Positions 30,101 to 39,400 are shown, numbered from the stretch's first letter. The stretch is 44,086 nt of DNA from an uncultured Fluviicola sp. (GCA_937919725.1 CALFOS010000087.1:1-44086), one strand, 5' to 3'. The notes: generated by a model not told the origin, from the letters alone. A program made the numbers and translations.

Positions 30101-30520
30101 GCATGATTGGGCGAGTTCGAGGCTGAGTTCGATTTCCAAATTTTGTTTGAAATGTTGAACAATGAACGGATTTACAAAAGCAGCGTCGTCGATTTCTTCG
30201 AATGAAATGGTTTGCTGAATGCGGTTGGTCGAATTCTGCAGAGGAACCAAAACTAGTGGCGAGTGGACTTCCTTCCCCTTGATTTCGAGTCGAACGATCC
30301 CGCGAGCCACGCAGAGTGTATTCACACCCGACTCCTTCAAATTCAATCGTGCTTCGTTCAAAATTCGGCTCGGGAAATCACCCAGCGAAAACTGCCGAAT
30401 TTCCCCACATGCATACAATCGTTGATGATCCACCCGCGCATCCACCAATACATCATTCGCATTGAATTGACTGCATTCAACGCGCAAATTGGAAATAATA
30501 TGTCTGAGTTCTTTGGACAA
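27170..30520 (-). CDS. Large UPF1-like superfamily 1 helicase (AAA/DUF4011-helicase-type)
   Basis: VIQGPPGTGKSQVICNLIGKAL (Walker A), LIFDEASQIPIQHALGGIQRSKRIVVAGDEHQMGPSS (DEASQ motif II/III), VQGDECDSLVIGFGYA and RLNVLLTRARESIDFFCSV (C-terminal SF1 motifs). Confidence 0.9.
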   Translation of the reverse strand: MSKELRHIISNLRVECSQFNANDVLVDARVDHQRLYACGEIRQFSLGDFPSRILNEARLNLKESGVNTLCVARGIVRLEIKGKEVHSPLVLVPLQNSTNRIQQTISFEEIDDAAFVNPFIVQHFKQNLEIELSLELAQSCDLNTIAHFCEEQGLKADASTCSIGNFHHHRYQVLRELEELEMCSKFNPALSALFGEGKQELPALNLSASNLFAADTNHESVFSIVEKSHAVIQGPPGTGKSQVICNLIGKALHAEQSILVVSEKYAALDVIQSKLRTFGLDRLCFIAGADRQSHQFLSSLKATWDFFESYLPSSKVNLMLSEQYEANLQMSLDLLRQPDLIGGVSFHVFHQLSLEFPQNGKFSSFSPSISDFVDHRAVLEQLFGTELQHSLSFLRKKTVESDTFLSFDQKIDAWQLQANILRGSFTLDSWNDLSLAMKDAAICQVFENDLFKRYASVFEPSSKDQKQFKRLAKHYQRLSRSEEIGSEWKVYPSLVESESLRKQLLNASFFERRKLKKRWGELSNLPFSEAQSALKKRLDQASDEVKWQKCLDQLSQLGITEPGTEIEQIQQTMTLFSEANWHAYTAIPRGKRVNITRRHSELSHLHSELLSAFKLDADTQLSEFFTRLKSDLPNLLTDRKNILELSSIDFQSMKNCATFTDFAALIFTSNHTLFKERFPVFSNFKPIEIGEKVDSILSAQSHEGQLHASQLLNSIHTQFLNFHALLNTPANRLNAEQKLVKKALKKGKSILVKEFGKTRSHPTLRELFQSEARNWISLLKPIWLSNPSSLANCFPMEQGAFDLLIFDEASQIPIQHALGGIQRSKRIVVAGDEHQMGPSSYFQAGSKDVQDLLHQASYYFPKIHLLHHYRSAHPELISFSNTHFYDGKLMAYPSLRSADDSSPIRHHFIENALFVDRINVKEAKAIADFIHPKLSDSESLGIVAFSEEQLNCIWKQLDGATQEKLIAHQEKHGGFFKALENVQGDECDSLVIGFGYAPNETGDFHLRFGPMNTTNGRKRLNVLLTRARESIDFFCSVHSSDFKLSDNESINLLRQWIAFSEQNFSERELIFPHGLKPKIDGSSLVFDRIQELLPNAREVATMQGVLEYRGWKVSYS

Positions 30521-30601
30521 GTGGATAAATTTACGAAAAACAAGTTGGATTATTCAGTGCGATCCCGTTGGCAAAATCTTGGGTAGCATTATTGAAATTC
30601 G

Positions 30602-30609
30602 TACATTTG
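30602..30609 (+). promoter_or_regulatory. Candidate Bacteroidetes -7 element
   Basis: TACATTTG (TAnnTTTG) with a TTG about 20 nt upstream. Confidence 0.4.
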
Positions 30610-30663
30610 TCCCTCGATTAGCCATACTTGTAATCAAGCACTCGCTAATAAACACCTAAAAGA

Positions 30664-31365
30664 ATGAACTACAGTAAGTTTGCCGTAATTGGAGTTGGAC
30701 GCTACGGCGCCACAATCGCCCGAAGATTAGCCGAGAAAGGAGCACAAGTGTTCGCCTTCGATCCAGACGAGGAAAAAATTGAGAGCATCAAAGATGAAGT
30801 GGCATTTGCCGTTACGTTGGATGCCACCGATGTGCGTGCGTTACGCGCTCAAAACCTCGGGGAAATGGATGCTGCGGTTGTGGCAATCGGAGAAAATTTT
30901 GAAGCAACCGTACTCACGGCTGTCCACTTGATAGATTTGGGCGTGAAGCGCATTATTGCCCGCGCAAGTGGTGATCACCAGCGACTGATTCTCGAAAAAA
31001 TCGGGGTCACAGAGATTTTAACACCCGAAGACGAGGTAGCCTACGTAGTAAGAGAAAAATTGCTGAACCCGAACATCGTTTCCTTTTTGCAATTGCCCGA
31101 TGATCATGAAATTGCTGAAATTCGAGCGCCGAGAGGAGTTGTAGGTCGATCTATTGACGATGTCGGCTTCCGGAACAAGTACGAAATGACCCTCATCACC
31201 ATCAAACGTCAGTATGAATTGACCAAAAATGGTGAAGACACGACCGAACAACATATCATTGGCGTGCCGAAAGAAGATACTGTGATTCAAGAAAAAGATA
31301 CACTCGTTATTTTTGGCGCGGCAAAAAGCGTCGAACGATTTATTAACATCAACGAAGCACTTTGA
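30664..31365 (+). CDS. TrkA/KtrA-type potassium uptake regulatory protein (RCK_N + RCK_C)
   Basis: FAVIGVGRYGATIARRLAEKGAQVFAFD Rossmann motif; C-terminal RCK_C pattern (DTLVIFGAAKSVERFI). Confidence 0.93.
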   Translation: MNYSKFAVIGVGRYGATIARRLAEKGAQVFAFDPDEEKIESIKDEVAFAVTLDATDVRALRAQNLGEMDAAVVAIGENFEATVLTAVHLIDLGVKRIIARASGDHQRLILEKIGVTEILTPEDEVAYVVREKLLNPNIVSFLQLPDDHEIAEIRAPRGVVGRSIDDVGFRNKYEMTLITIKRQYELTKNGEDTTEQHIIGVPKEDTVIQEKDTLVIFGAAKSVERFININEAL

Positions 31366-32066
31366 TTTTTATCACGGGTGTATCGCGCGGTTTTGGCAAG
31401 GCCATTGCTGAACTCTACCTCGACTCAGGTGAAAAGGTGGTAGGAATTGGTCGTTCTGCTTCGATTGCACACGCAAATTTCTCTCTTATTTTGTGCGATT
31501 TATCGAATCTAACTGAAGTGCGAGCATTAAAGTTTGACTCAATTTCCGAACCCATCACCCTCATCAATAACGCTGGAATAGTTGGCGAGATCAGACGCTT
31601 GAGCGATCAGCAAAGAAGTGATGTGGACGAAGTCATGACCGTGAACGTATCGGCGCCCCTCATTTTGACTCAAAAACTATACGCAGCAGCGCACAACAAA
31701 GATCATTTCACCCTGGTCAACATTAGTTCGGGAGCAGCCACTCGCGCGATTCCATCTTGGGCTTCCTATTGTGCTTCCAAGGCAGCGCTCAACATGTTCA
31801 CTGAAACATTTTATTTGGAAGAGAAGGAAAAAGGAAACTTCCCAAAGGTGTATGCTGTGGCTCCAGGCGTGATAGATACAGGGATGCAAGAACAGATTCG
31901 ATCGGCGAATTCTGAGGACTTCTCCGCCTTGGATAATTTTATTTCCATGAAATCGGAAGGAACGCTTTTCTCTGCTGAGGAGGCTGCACGCAAACTGCAC
32001 CAATTAATATCGATCGGTTTTTCAGGAGCGATCTTTCACGATCTGAGACAGCTTTCCGATCAATAG
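31362..32066 (+). CDS. Short-chain dehydrogenase/reductase (TTG start)
   Basis: FITGVSRGFGKAIAELY (TGxxxGxG), LINNAGIVG (NNAG), YCASKAALNMFTE (YxxxK). Confidence 0.93.
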   Translation: MIFITGVSRGFGKAIAELYLDSGEKVVGIGRSASIAHANFSLILCDLSNLTEVRALKFDSISEPITLINNAGIVGEIRRLSDQQRSDVDEVMTVNVSAPLILTQKLYAAAHNKDHFTLVNISSGAATRAIPSWASYCASKAALNMFTETFYLEEKEKGNFPKVYAVAPGVIDTGMQEQIRSANSEDFSALDNFISMKSEGTLFSAEEAARKLHQLISIGFSGAIFHDLRQLSDQ

Positions 32067-32114
32067 GCATTCAATACCGTTCACCATTTCATTTCTACTT
32101 GTTACACAAAAAAG

Positions 32115-32145
32115 TTTGTGATTTGCCAACTACTCCGTACTTTAG
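32115..32145 (+). promoter_or_regulatory. Candidate Bacteroidetes promoter: TTTG-N19-TACTTTAG
   Basis: TTTG at 32115-32118, exactly 19 nt spacer, TACTTTAG at 32138-32145 (one mismatch to TAnnTTTG), just upstream of the M43 protease ATG at 32174. Confidence 0.5.
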
Positions 32146-32173
32146 CAGTATTAAGTAGAAATATGCTCAAACT

Positions 32174-34321
32174 ATGAAAAAAACTATACTCTCTGCGCTG
32201 GGGATCTTCACCTTTAGTGCCTTCTCTTTCTCTCAAACCCAAGGAACGCAGATCGATCCAACGAATGTCCGTGAGGGTGAGTCAGTTGAATACTGTATCA
32301 CGCACAAGAAGAAAGAAGAATTATTAATAAACCCAGCTGCGGTTGCATCTTTCGTTCAAGACGAAATAATTAGACAACAAGAGGCGGCTAACGGAGTTTC
32401 TGCTCCAAAAGCTACTGTTTATTATATCCCTGTAGTGTTCCATGTGCTCCACAATGGTGGACTCGAAAACATCAGCGATGAACAAATTCTCGATGCAATG
32501 TTTATCTTGAATCGAGATTTCCGCCTGCAGAATGCGGATGCAGCTAATGTGAACGCAGCTTTTACAGCTCTTCCGTCTGATATTGAGATCGAATTCCGAT
32601 TGGCTACCAAAGCTCCAAATGGCTTATGTTTTAGCGGCATTACACGTACGCAACATCCACTGTCAATGGACGGAAGTAGTGGTACGGCACAAGTAAACGC
32701 GATCGTAGCAGGAAATAATATATACAACAACCAATGGGCTGGGAACAAATACCTCAACATCTTTGTGTGTGGTGAAATCGGTGGTGCTGCAGGATATACA
32801 TCTACTCCATCAAATTGGACTGGAACAGGAATGACAAACGGAATATGGGTACTTGCCAATTACGTTGGCTCCATAGGAACGTCATCTACTTATACTAGTC
32901 GAACTTTAACACACGAAGTAGGCCACTGGTTGAATCTTGAGCACACTTGGGGAGGGAATAACAATCCGGGTAATGCTTCAAGCTGTTCAACGGATGATGG
33001 GGTTAATGATACACCGAATACAATTGGTGTAACATCATGTAACCAAAATGAAGCTACTTGTGGACCCCTTGCTAATGTGGAAAACTACATGGATTACTCG
33101 TACTGTTCTAAAATGTTCACTCCTGGACAACGCACACGAATGAGAAATGCAACTACTTCGAGTGTAGGAGGTAGAAGTAATCTGATCACACCAGCTAATG
33201 CTACATCTACTGGAATCTCTGAAACGCCATATTTGTGCGCTGCAGACTTCCAGGCGGACCGTGTAACGATTTGTGCTGGAAATCAAATCAACTTTGATGA
33301 TCAATCCTATAACTTAGTCTCTGGTTGGTCATGGACATTTCCTGGTGGAACGCCAGGGACATCCACTTCTCAGAATCCAACAATTACTTACAACACAGAA
33401 GGATTGTATGAGGTTACATTGAGTGCAACGGATGGCTCAACTTCCGATTCAGAAACAAAAACAGCTTATATCCGAGTGCTTCCTGCACCTTCAGGATTGC
33501 CTTTCCACGAAGATTTTGAAAGCTATTCAACATTGACGAACATTATTCCATGGGAAGTAATTAATCCAGGTGGAAATCCATGGGCTTTGCATACTGGAAC
33601 GGGATATACGGGTAATAAATGTGCGAAAATCTCGAACTTCAACCAAACTGTTGGTCAAATGGATGATTTGATCTCTGCGCCAATCGATCTTTCGTCTATC
33701 ACGGCATTAGCGGCAGTGACGATGAGTTTCCGTTATTCATACAAGAAACGCGCGACAACTAACTCTGAAACTTTAAAAGTCTACATCACCTCAAATTGTG
33801 GTGAGAACTGGGCACCGCGAAAAACGCTTACAGGATCGCAATTAGGGGCACTTACTCTTAGCACGGCTTGGACGCCTGCAGCTCAATCGGATTGGGTAAC
33901 TGTTCACATGACAAACGTAACGAGCACTTATTGGACGGATGAATTCCGTTGCCGATTTGAATTCGAATCGGATGGTGGAAACAACATTTATTTGGATGAC
34001 ATCAACATCTATGCAGGCGCACCTTCTGACAACATTGTGGTTGCTGGAATAGATGAAAATGGATTCGATATCGAAGAATTGTCCGTCTATCCAAACCCAA
34101 CAGACAAAGACCTCAACGTTCGTTTCGCATTGAAAGTAGCAGATCGTGCTAACTTGTATGTTCAAGATGTTTCAGGAAAAATCGTGCAATCGGCAATCGT
34201 GAACGGGGCAGAGGGAATGAACCTTGTGATGATGGACACTTCAGCTTTGGCTGCGGGAATGTATTTCTTGAAAGTTCAAATTGGAGGATCACAAAAGACA
34301 ATTCAGTTTGTTGTTAAGTAA
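32174..34321 (+). CDS. Secreted M43-family zinc metalloprotease with PKD-like and choice-of-anchor-J-like domains and T9SS type A sorting domain
   Basis: TLTHEVGHWLNLEHTW (HExxHxxxxxH), NYMDYSYCSKMF Met-turn, GWSWTFPGGTPGTSTSQNPTITYNTEGLYEVTLSATD (PKD), LSVYPNPTDKDLNVRF...AGMYFLKVQIGGSQKTIQFVVK. Confidence 0.93.
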   Translation: MKKTILSALGIFTFSAFSFSQTQGTQIDPTNVREGESVEYCITHKKKEELLINPAAVASFVQDEIIRQQEAANGVSAPKATVYYIPVVFHVLHNGGLENISDEQILDAMFILNRDFRLQNADAANVNAAFTALPSDIEIEFRLATKAPNGLCFSGITRTQHPLSMDGSSGTAQVNAIVAGNNIYNNQWAGNKYLNIFVCGEIGGAAGYTSTPSNWTGTGMTNGIWVLANYVGSIGTSSTYTSRTLTHEVGHWLNLEHTWGGNNNPGNASSCSTDDGVNDTPNTIGVTSCNQNEATCGPLANVENYMDYSYCSKMFTPGQRTRMRNATTSSVGGRSNLITPANATSTGISETPYLCAADFQADRVTICAGNQINFDDQSYNLVSGWSWTFPGGTPGTSTSQNPTITYNTEGLYEVTLSATDGSTSDSETKTAYIRVLPAPSGLPFHEDFESYSTLTNIIPWEVINPGGNPWALHTGTGYTGNKCAKISNFNQTVGQMDDLISAPIDLSSITALAAVTMSFRYSYKKRATTNSETLKVYITSNCGENWAPRKTLTGSQLGALTLSTAWTPAAQSDWVTVHMTNVTSTYWTDEFRCRFEFESDGGNNIYLDDINIYAGAPSDNIVVAGIDENGFDIEELSVYPNPTDKDLNVRFALKVADRANLYVQDVSGKIVQSAIVNGAEGMNLVMMDTSALAAGMYFLKVQIGGSQKTIQFVVK

Positions 34322-34339
34322 AAATTAATTAACTCATAA

Positions 34340-34372
34340 AGACCTTTTCACGCCGTGGAGAGGTCTTTTTTA
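34340..34372 (+). terminator. Rho-independent terminator between the tandem M43 protease genes
   Basis: AGACCTTTTCAC-GCC-GTGGAGAGGTCT (12-bp stem, two G-U) followed by TTTTT. Confidence 0.8.
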
Positions 34373-34384
34373 TACCAATAAATT

Positions 34385-36568
34385 ATGAAGAAGTATTTCA
34401 CGTTGGCAATCATCTCGCTGATTTCGGCCCTTAGTTTTGGACAAAAAACGGGCGAATGGTGTGCAACAGATCAACTCATTCAACAGCAATTTCAGAATGA
34501 CGCAAGCTTGCAAGAAACATTCCATCAGCAAATGATGGCTGCTGCGAAGTACCGACATACGAATTCGGGGAACCGTGCTGGAATTGTCATTCCTGTGGTG
34601 GTGCATATTATCCACGACAATGGAGCAGGGAATATTTCGGATGAGCAAATTCAGAGCGCAATTGATATTTTGAATGAAGACTACAACCGAATGAACCCGG
34701 ACACTTCGACCACTCGAAATACCGTGGATGCTCCATTTCAATTGCAAGCTGGAAGCATGGACATTGTGTTTAAACTCGCTAAATTGGATCCAAACGGCAA
34801 TTGTACAAATGGTATTGTTCGTGTGAATGCCCCGAGCTTAACGTACAACGCTGACGAGGATTGTAAATACTCCGCAAATGGTGGTTCAGATCAATGGCCA
34901 CGTGATGAATACTTCAACATTTGGATCGTAAACACGATTGACAATGGCGGTGCGGCAGGAATCACGCTTGGATATGCTTACTTGCCTTATGGCGGAGCTG
35001 GTGGAACTGGATATGGAATACTCATGCGACACGATTCATTCGGAGTAATAGAAACAGCTGACAACTCTGATGGGCGCACCCTCACACACGAAATGGGACA
35101 TGCCCTGGGCTTATCACACATCTTCAACACTGGATTTGGTGGCGGAGGATCAACCGGCTGTCATTTGGATGATTGTGATGCAAACGGCGATTACGCCTGC
35201 GACACGCCTCCTCAAGAAGAAGCGAACTGGAGTTGCTCACAAATTTGGAACTCGTGCTCTGAGATCCCAACAGGCGACACCTATGGATTCGATGCCTTGG
35301 ATCAAATTGAAAATTACATGAGCTACAACGCGTGTCAAAACATGTTCTCCTTGGATCAGGCCGGCATCATGCAAGCCAATTTTATTTCCATCAGCTTCTT
35401 GAACAATCTCAGGTCTCCAGCCAACTTGGTGAATACCGGCGTGAACGACCCAGACGTATTGTGTAAAGCCGATTTTGAAGCACTCAACAGAAGTATTTGC
35501 AGCGGAACGGTGGTCGATTTCAACGATTTTAGCTTCCATGGACCAATTAGCTGGACGTGGACAATTAGTGGCATCGAAGGAACGGATTACAATTATGTGA
35601 ACGGAACATCAGCTGCAACGCAGGAACCTTCGGTGGAGTTTATTTCATCGGGGAGCTATGATGTTCAACTCGTTGTTTCAGATGGTGTTTCGACAGAAAC
35701 GGAACTTAAAACAAGTTACATCAACGTGATTCCACTCCCAAATTCCATTGATTTGATAGAAGGATTTGAAGGCTACACATCATTTGGAGCAACCGATCAA
35801 TGGTCGGTTTACAATCCGTCGGGGAATGGTTTTGAAGTGGTAGAAGGCATCAGTCGCTCGGGCTGGAGAAGCGCGCGCCTCCTCAATTTTGGTCAACAAT
35901 CGGGCAATTCAGACGAACTCATTTCCGCTCCTGTGGATTTATCTGTGATCGATCCACTTACAGAATCAATTACGCTCAGCTTCCGTTATTCGTATAAAAA
36001 GCGCTTCGAGTCGAACAATGAATGGCTGAAGGTTTTCATAACGAATACCTGCGGAGAAACTTGGGTACAACGGAAAACATTGCAAGGCTCGCAACTCTCT
36101 CCAAATGTTCAAAGCTCCACTTGGGTTCCGAGTTCGGCCACCGATTGGACAACCATTCACATGACCAACATCACGAGTACCTATTTCGTAGAAAATTTCC
36201 GCTATAAGTTCGAGTTCGAGTCAGATGGCGGAAATAATTTCTATTTGGACGATATCAACATCTACAAAGGGTCACCATCGGACGTGTTGGTTGGGGTAGA
36301 TGAAACTGGAAATTTCATCGAATCGATGTCCGTTTATCCGAATCCAACAGCGGGAAGTGTAAACGTACGTTTCGCATTAGCAAATGGCGGTGCAGCGTCC
36401 GTAATTGTGACGGATCTTGCTGGAAAACAAATGGAAGCGCACCAACTGTTTGCAGCGCAAGGAAATAACTTGTTGCAATTGGAAACGGCGAAGTATGCAT
36501 CGGGAGTTTATCTGGTTCAATTGAACCTCGGAGGTGTGACGCACGTGAAGCAGTTGATGGTGGAGTAA
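34385..36568 (+). CDS. Secreted M43-family zinc metalloprotease (tandem paralogue), T9SS type A sorting domain
   Basis: TLTHEMGHALGLSHIF (HExxHxxxxxH), NYMSYNACQNMF Met-turn; MSVYPNPTAGSVNVRFAL...SGVYLVQLNLGGVTHVKQLMVE. Confidence 0.93.
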   Translation: MKKYFTLAIISLISALSFGQKTGEWCATDQLIQQQFQNDASLQETFHQQMMAAAKYRHTNSGNRAGIVIPVVVHIIHDNGAGNISDEQIQSAIDILNEDYNRMNPDTSTTRNTVDAPFQLQAGSMDIVFKLAKLDPNGNCTNGIVRVNAPSLTYNADEDCKYSANGGSDQWPRDEYFNIWIVNTIDNGGAAGITLGYAYLPYGGAGGTGYGILMRHDSFGVIETADNSDGRTLTHEMGHALGLSHIFNTGFGGGGSTGCHLDDCDANGDYACDTPPQEEANWSCSQIWNSCSEIPTGDTYGFDALDQIENYMSYNACQNMFSLDQAGIMQANFISISFLNNLRSPANLVNTGVNDPDVLCKADFEALNRSICSGTVVDFNDFSFHGPISWTWTISGIEGTDYNYVNGTSAATQEPSVEFISSGSYDVQLVVSDGVSTETELKTSYINVIPLPNSIDLIEGFEGYTSFGATDQWSVYNPSGNGFEVVEGISRSGWRSARLLNFGQQSGNSDELISAPVDLSVIDPLTESITLSFRYSYKKRFESNNEWLKVFITNTCGETWVQRKTLQGSQLSPNVQSSTWVPSSATDWTTIHMTNITSTYFVENFRYKFEFESDGGNNFYLDDINIYKGSPSDVLVGVDETGNFIESMSVYPNPTAGSVNVRFALANGGAASVIVTDLAGKQMEAHQLFAAQGNNLLQLETAKYASGVYLVQLNLGGVTHVKQLMVE

Positions 36569-37228
36569 TCACTTCGATTTCAAGTACGCCAACAACTCTT
36601 CCAAAGAAGACTTTTTTAAACAATATTCAACAGGAACAGCACGAGAAATCAGTGCTGTTTCTGTGCTTTTTCCCCATGCGATCACACGCGCAGCTTTGGG
36701 AATTTTGTTCAGCCCAAAGATCCCCTCCACGTTCGTGGGACTCGTAAAAACGTACACGTCGCTGTCCTCGACTAGCTCATTGTCAAGCTCCGTTTTGTAT
36801 GCAATTTTCACCTCCTTTTGCGCAGATGGAATGGGCTTGGAGATTGTTTTGAGCGATCGATCGGAAACAGGAAAGAAAACGCGCCTTTTGCCCAACCATT
36901 TTTTGAACTCCTGAGCCGTTGCTTGTGGATTTCCACTTTCTGAACCACAAAATGCTACTTCTCTACCTAAACTTATCACCAGTTCTGCCGTTTTTTCTCC
37001 TACGCAGCCAATTTGGGTAGATGCTGGAATGGATTGTTGATTCAAGAAGAAAATCACGGTGCGCGGACCTCCGAAAAAAATGACGTCATACGCTTGATCA
37101 ACATCAAACTCAACAGGAATAAAACTCAAAAAGGAGTGTGCATCTAGGGTATATCCCAATGATTCTAACTGCGACCGTATGGGATCAATTTCGTGAAGGT
37201 GCTTCGATATGAAAATGCGCTTAGCCAC
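36569..37228 (-). CDS. hemD: Uroporphyrinogen-III synthase
   Basis: Position directly after hemC plus HemD-like pattern (DVIFFGGPRTVIFFL, IGCVGEKTAELVISLG, VYVFTSPTNVEGIF, ARVIAWGKSTETAL). Confidence 0.85.
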   Translation of the reverse strand: MAKRIFISKHLHEIDPIRSQLESLGYTLDAHSFLSFIPVEFDVDQAYDVIFFGGPRTVIFFLNQQSIPASTQIGCVGEKTAELVISLGREVAFCGSESGNPQATAQEFKKWLGKRRVFFPVSDRSLKTISKPIPSAQKEVKIAYKTELDNELVEDSDVYVFTSPTNVEGIFGLNKIPKAARVIAWGKSTETALISRAVPVEYCLKKSSLEELLAYLKSK

Positions 37229-38117
37229 CGAGTGCTTCGTGTAAATCGGCGACCACTTTTTCGGCCATTCCGGGGAATTCTGTTACTTCATAATCGAAGA
37301 AAATACTCTCGGCTCCCGGTTTTTTAGCAAAGGCAACGTACAAATGATGATCTTCTGTGCAATAGGCCCCGAGTGGCAATTGACAGCCGCCTTCGAGTAA
37401 ATTCAAGATCTTACGTTCCAGGGAAATGCATTTTTGTACTTCCGTGTTGTTCATGCTCGCCATCAATTCAGCCATTTCGCCGTCATTTGAGCGAATTTGA
37501 AGTCCCAACACTCCTTGAGCGGGCGCAGGAACAAATTCTCGCGGGTCGAGTTCCACACAGGTGAACTCACTTAAGTCGAGTTCCAAACGATCGACGCCTG
37601 CCTTCGCCAAAATAATAGCGTCGTATTTTCCATTGCGGAGTTTATCAATTCGCGTTGGAACATTTCCGCGTAAATCGTTGATGGCGCAATCTTGGCGGAA
37701 GTGCAAAAACTGTGTTTTACGTCGAACAGATGACGTACCAACGTTGGCATTTTTCTTGAGCGACCATTTCGTAGTTGGGGAGACGCAGCTTTTTCGAATC
37801 AATAACAAATCCGAAGGATTCGCGCGATCAGAAACACAGGCAATCGTGAGTCCAGCGGGAGGATTCGTTTCCACATCTTTGTGTGAGTGAACAGCCAAAT
37901 CTACCTCGCCCGAGAGCAATGCATCTTCAATTTCTTTGGTGAAAAAGCCCTTTCCTTCGAGCTTGTCGAAACTCAAATGCTGAATAGCGTCGCCTTGTGT
38001 TTTGATGATTTTTATGTCCACAGAACAGCCGCGATTTTCGAGTTCGCCTTTCACAAAACGCGCTTGCCACAAAGCAAGATCACTCCCTCTCGATCCAATA
38101 ATTACGTGTTTTTTCAA
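37221..38117 (-). CDS. hemC: Porphobilinogen deaminase (hydroxymethylbilane synthase)
   Basis: IIGSRGSDLALWQARFV, VDLAVHSHKDVET, GTSSVRRKTQFLHFRQD, LRGNVPTRIDKLR, LEGGCQLPLGAY. Confidence 0.97.
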   Translation of the reverse strand: MKKHVIIGSRGSDLALWQARFVKGELENRGCSVDIKIIKTQGDAIQHLSFDKLEGKGFFTKEIEDALLSGEVDLAVHSHKDVETNPPAGLTIACVSDRANPSDLLLIRKSCVSPTTKWSLKKNANVGTSSVRRKTQFLHFRQDCAINDLRGNVPTRIDKLRNGKYDAIILAKAGVDRLELDLSEFTCVELDPREFVPAPAQGVLGLQIRSNDGEMAELMASMNNTEVQKCISLERKILNLLEGGCQLPLGAYCTEDHHLYVAFAKKPGAESIFFDYEVTEFPGMAEKVVADLHEALGG

Positions 38118-39400
38118 GATTGCCGTTTTAGCAAGATTTCTTTCGCCATCAGCATTGGCATGCTCATGTATTTCTTCTCCATGTAGCCGATCACGTTTTC
38201 CAAAACCGCACGGGCTTCGTCGTCCAAACCGCTCACATCGTTCTTGAAAACTTCATGCAGGGCAGTATGCTTAATTTCTCTCACCTTTGTCGGCACTTCG
38301 CGCATCGCAAGTTCTATAGAGCGTTCTTTGAAAATGTGCTTGAACTCATCTACCGCTTCGTCGATGATCAAATGAACGTGCTCCACCTCGCGCGAACGCA
38401 CTTTCAAATTTTCATTGGAGATTTTTTGAAGCACCTCAACCGAAATGTGATGAACTGAATGCTGGGCTTTTATTTCTGGAGATAAATCTTGTGGAATCGC
38501 TATATCAATGACCACTTTCCGATCCGTATCGCCTTGCAATAAGTGGGTGTAAATTTCTGGCGAGAGGATGTGCATCTCCGATCCAGTACATGTAATAATG
38601 ATGTCGAATCCACCCGAAAATGTGCTCAAGGTAGAGAGCGGATGCGCCGTACCGTTCAAATCTTTAGCAAGTTGCTCTGCTTTGGTAAATGTACGGTTGA
38701 AAACATCAAACTTCGTAAATCCATGCTTGCGCAAAAATTTGCCCATGTTTGTGTTCGTTACTCCCGCTCCAATGATGAGAATTCGTGAATCCAAAGGTAC
38801 GTTCATGTCGCGCAATTGGCGGTATGCCAATGAAACAACCGATACCGGTCGCTTCGCAATATTCGTTTCGGTGTACACCCGCTTTGCTGTTTCTATCGTG
38901 TGGCGCATCATCAATCGTAAGAAGTCGCCAGTAAGTCCATTTTCGCGGGACGAATCATAGGCGTTGCGCACTTGTGTAATAATTTCACGTTCACCAACAA
39001 TCATAGAATCTACCGAAGAGGCAACGAAGAGTTGATGGCGGATGGCGTCCATTCCTTGAAAAATTTCGGCGCTTTGAACGAGCGAAATTCGCTTTTCGGT
39101 AGAAATTTCAGGGTAGAGTGAGTGAATGAATCGGTCTACAAAATCGCTGTCGAAAGTGTGATCGGTAACCAGCGCAAACTCAATTCTATTGCACGTGGTC
39201 AAATACATCAACTCGGTCAAACCAAAAGTTAATTTTGCATTGGCGAGCAAAACGCGTCGATTTTCAGCATCGATGTGCAATTGACCGATCTCGGAGACCG
39301 CCAAATTTTTATGCGTAAAAGCGATAATATGTAAGGCGTTTAAGCCTGTTTGAGCATTCACAGCTACAAAGATGGAGATTACGCATGCTTCTTGTGTCAT
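38114..39400 (-). CDS. hemA: Glutamyl-tRNA reductase
   Basis: LMYLTTCNRIEFAL, VDSMIVGEREIITQVRNAY, RILIIGAGVTNTNMGKFLRKHG; overlaps hemC by 4 bp (ATGA). Confidence 0.95.
   Translation of the reverse strand: MTQEACVISIFVAVNAQTGLNALHIIAFTHKNLAVSEIGQLHIDAENRRVLLANAKLTFGLTELMYLTTCNRIEFALVTDHTFDSDFVDRFIHSLYPEISTEKRISLVQSAEIFQGMDAIRHQLFVASSVDSMIVGEREIITQVRNAYDSSRENGLTGDFLRLMMRHTIETAKRVYTETNIAKRPVSVVSLAYRQLRDMNVPLDSRILIIGAGVTNTNMGKFLRKHGFTKFDVFNRTFTKAEQLAKDLNGTAHPLSTLSTFSGGFDIIITCTGSEMHILSPEIYTHLLQGDTDRKVVIDIAIPQDLSPEIKAQHSVHHISVEVLQKISNENLKVRSREVEHVHLIIDEAVDEFKHIFKERSIELAMREVPTKVREIKHTALHEVFKNDVSGLDDEARAVLENVIGYMEKKYMSMPMLMAKEILLKRQS

Noticed and set aside
36569-39400. hemA-hemC-hemD order as a novel cluster
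   Set aside because: A common bacterial tetrapyrrole operon arrangement; the overlaps are ordinary translational coupling.
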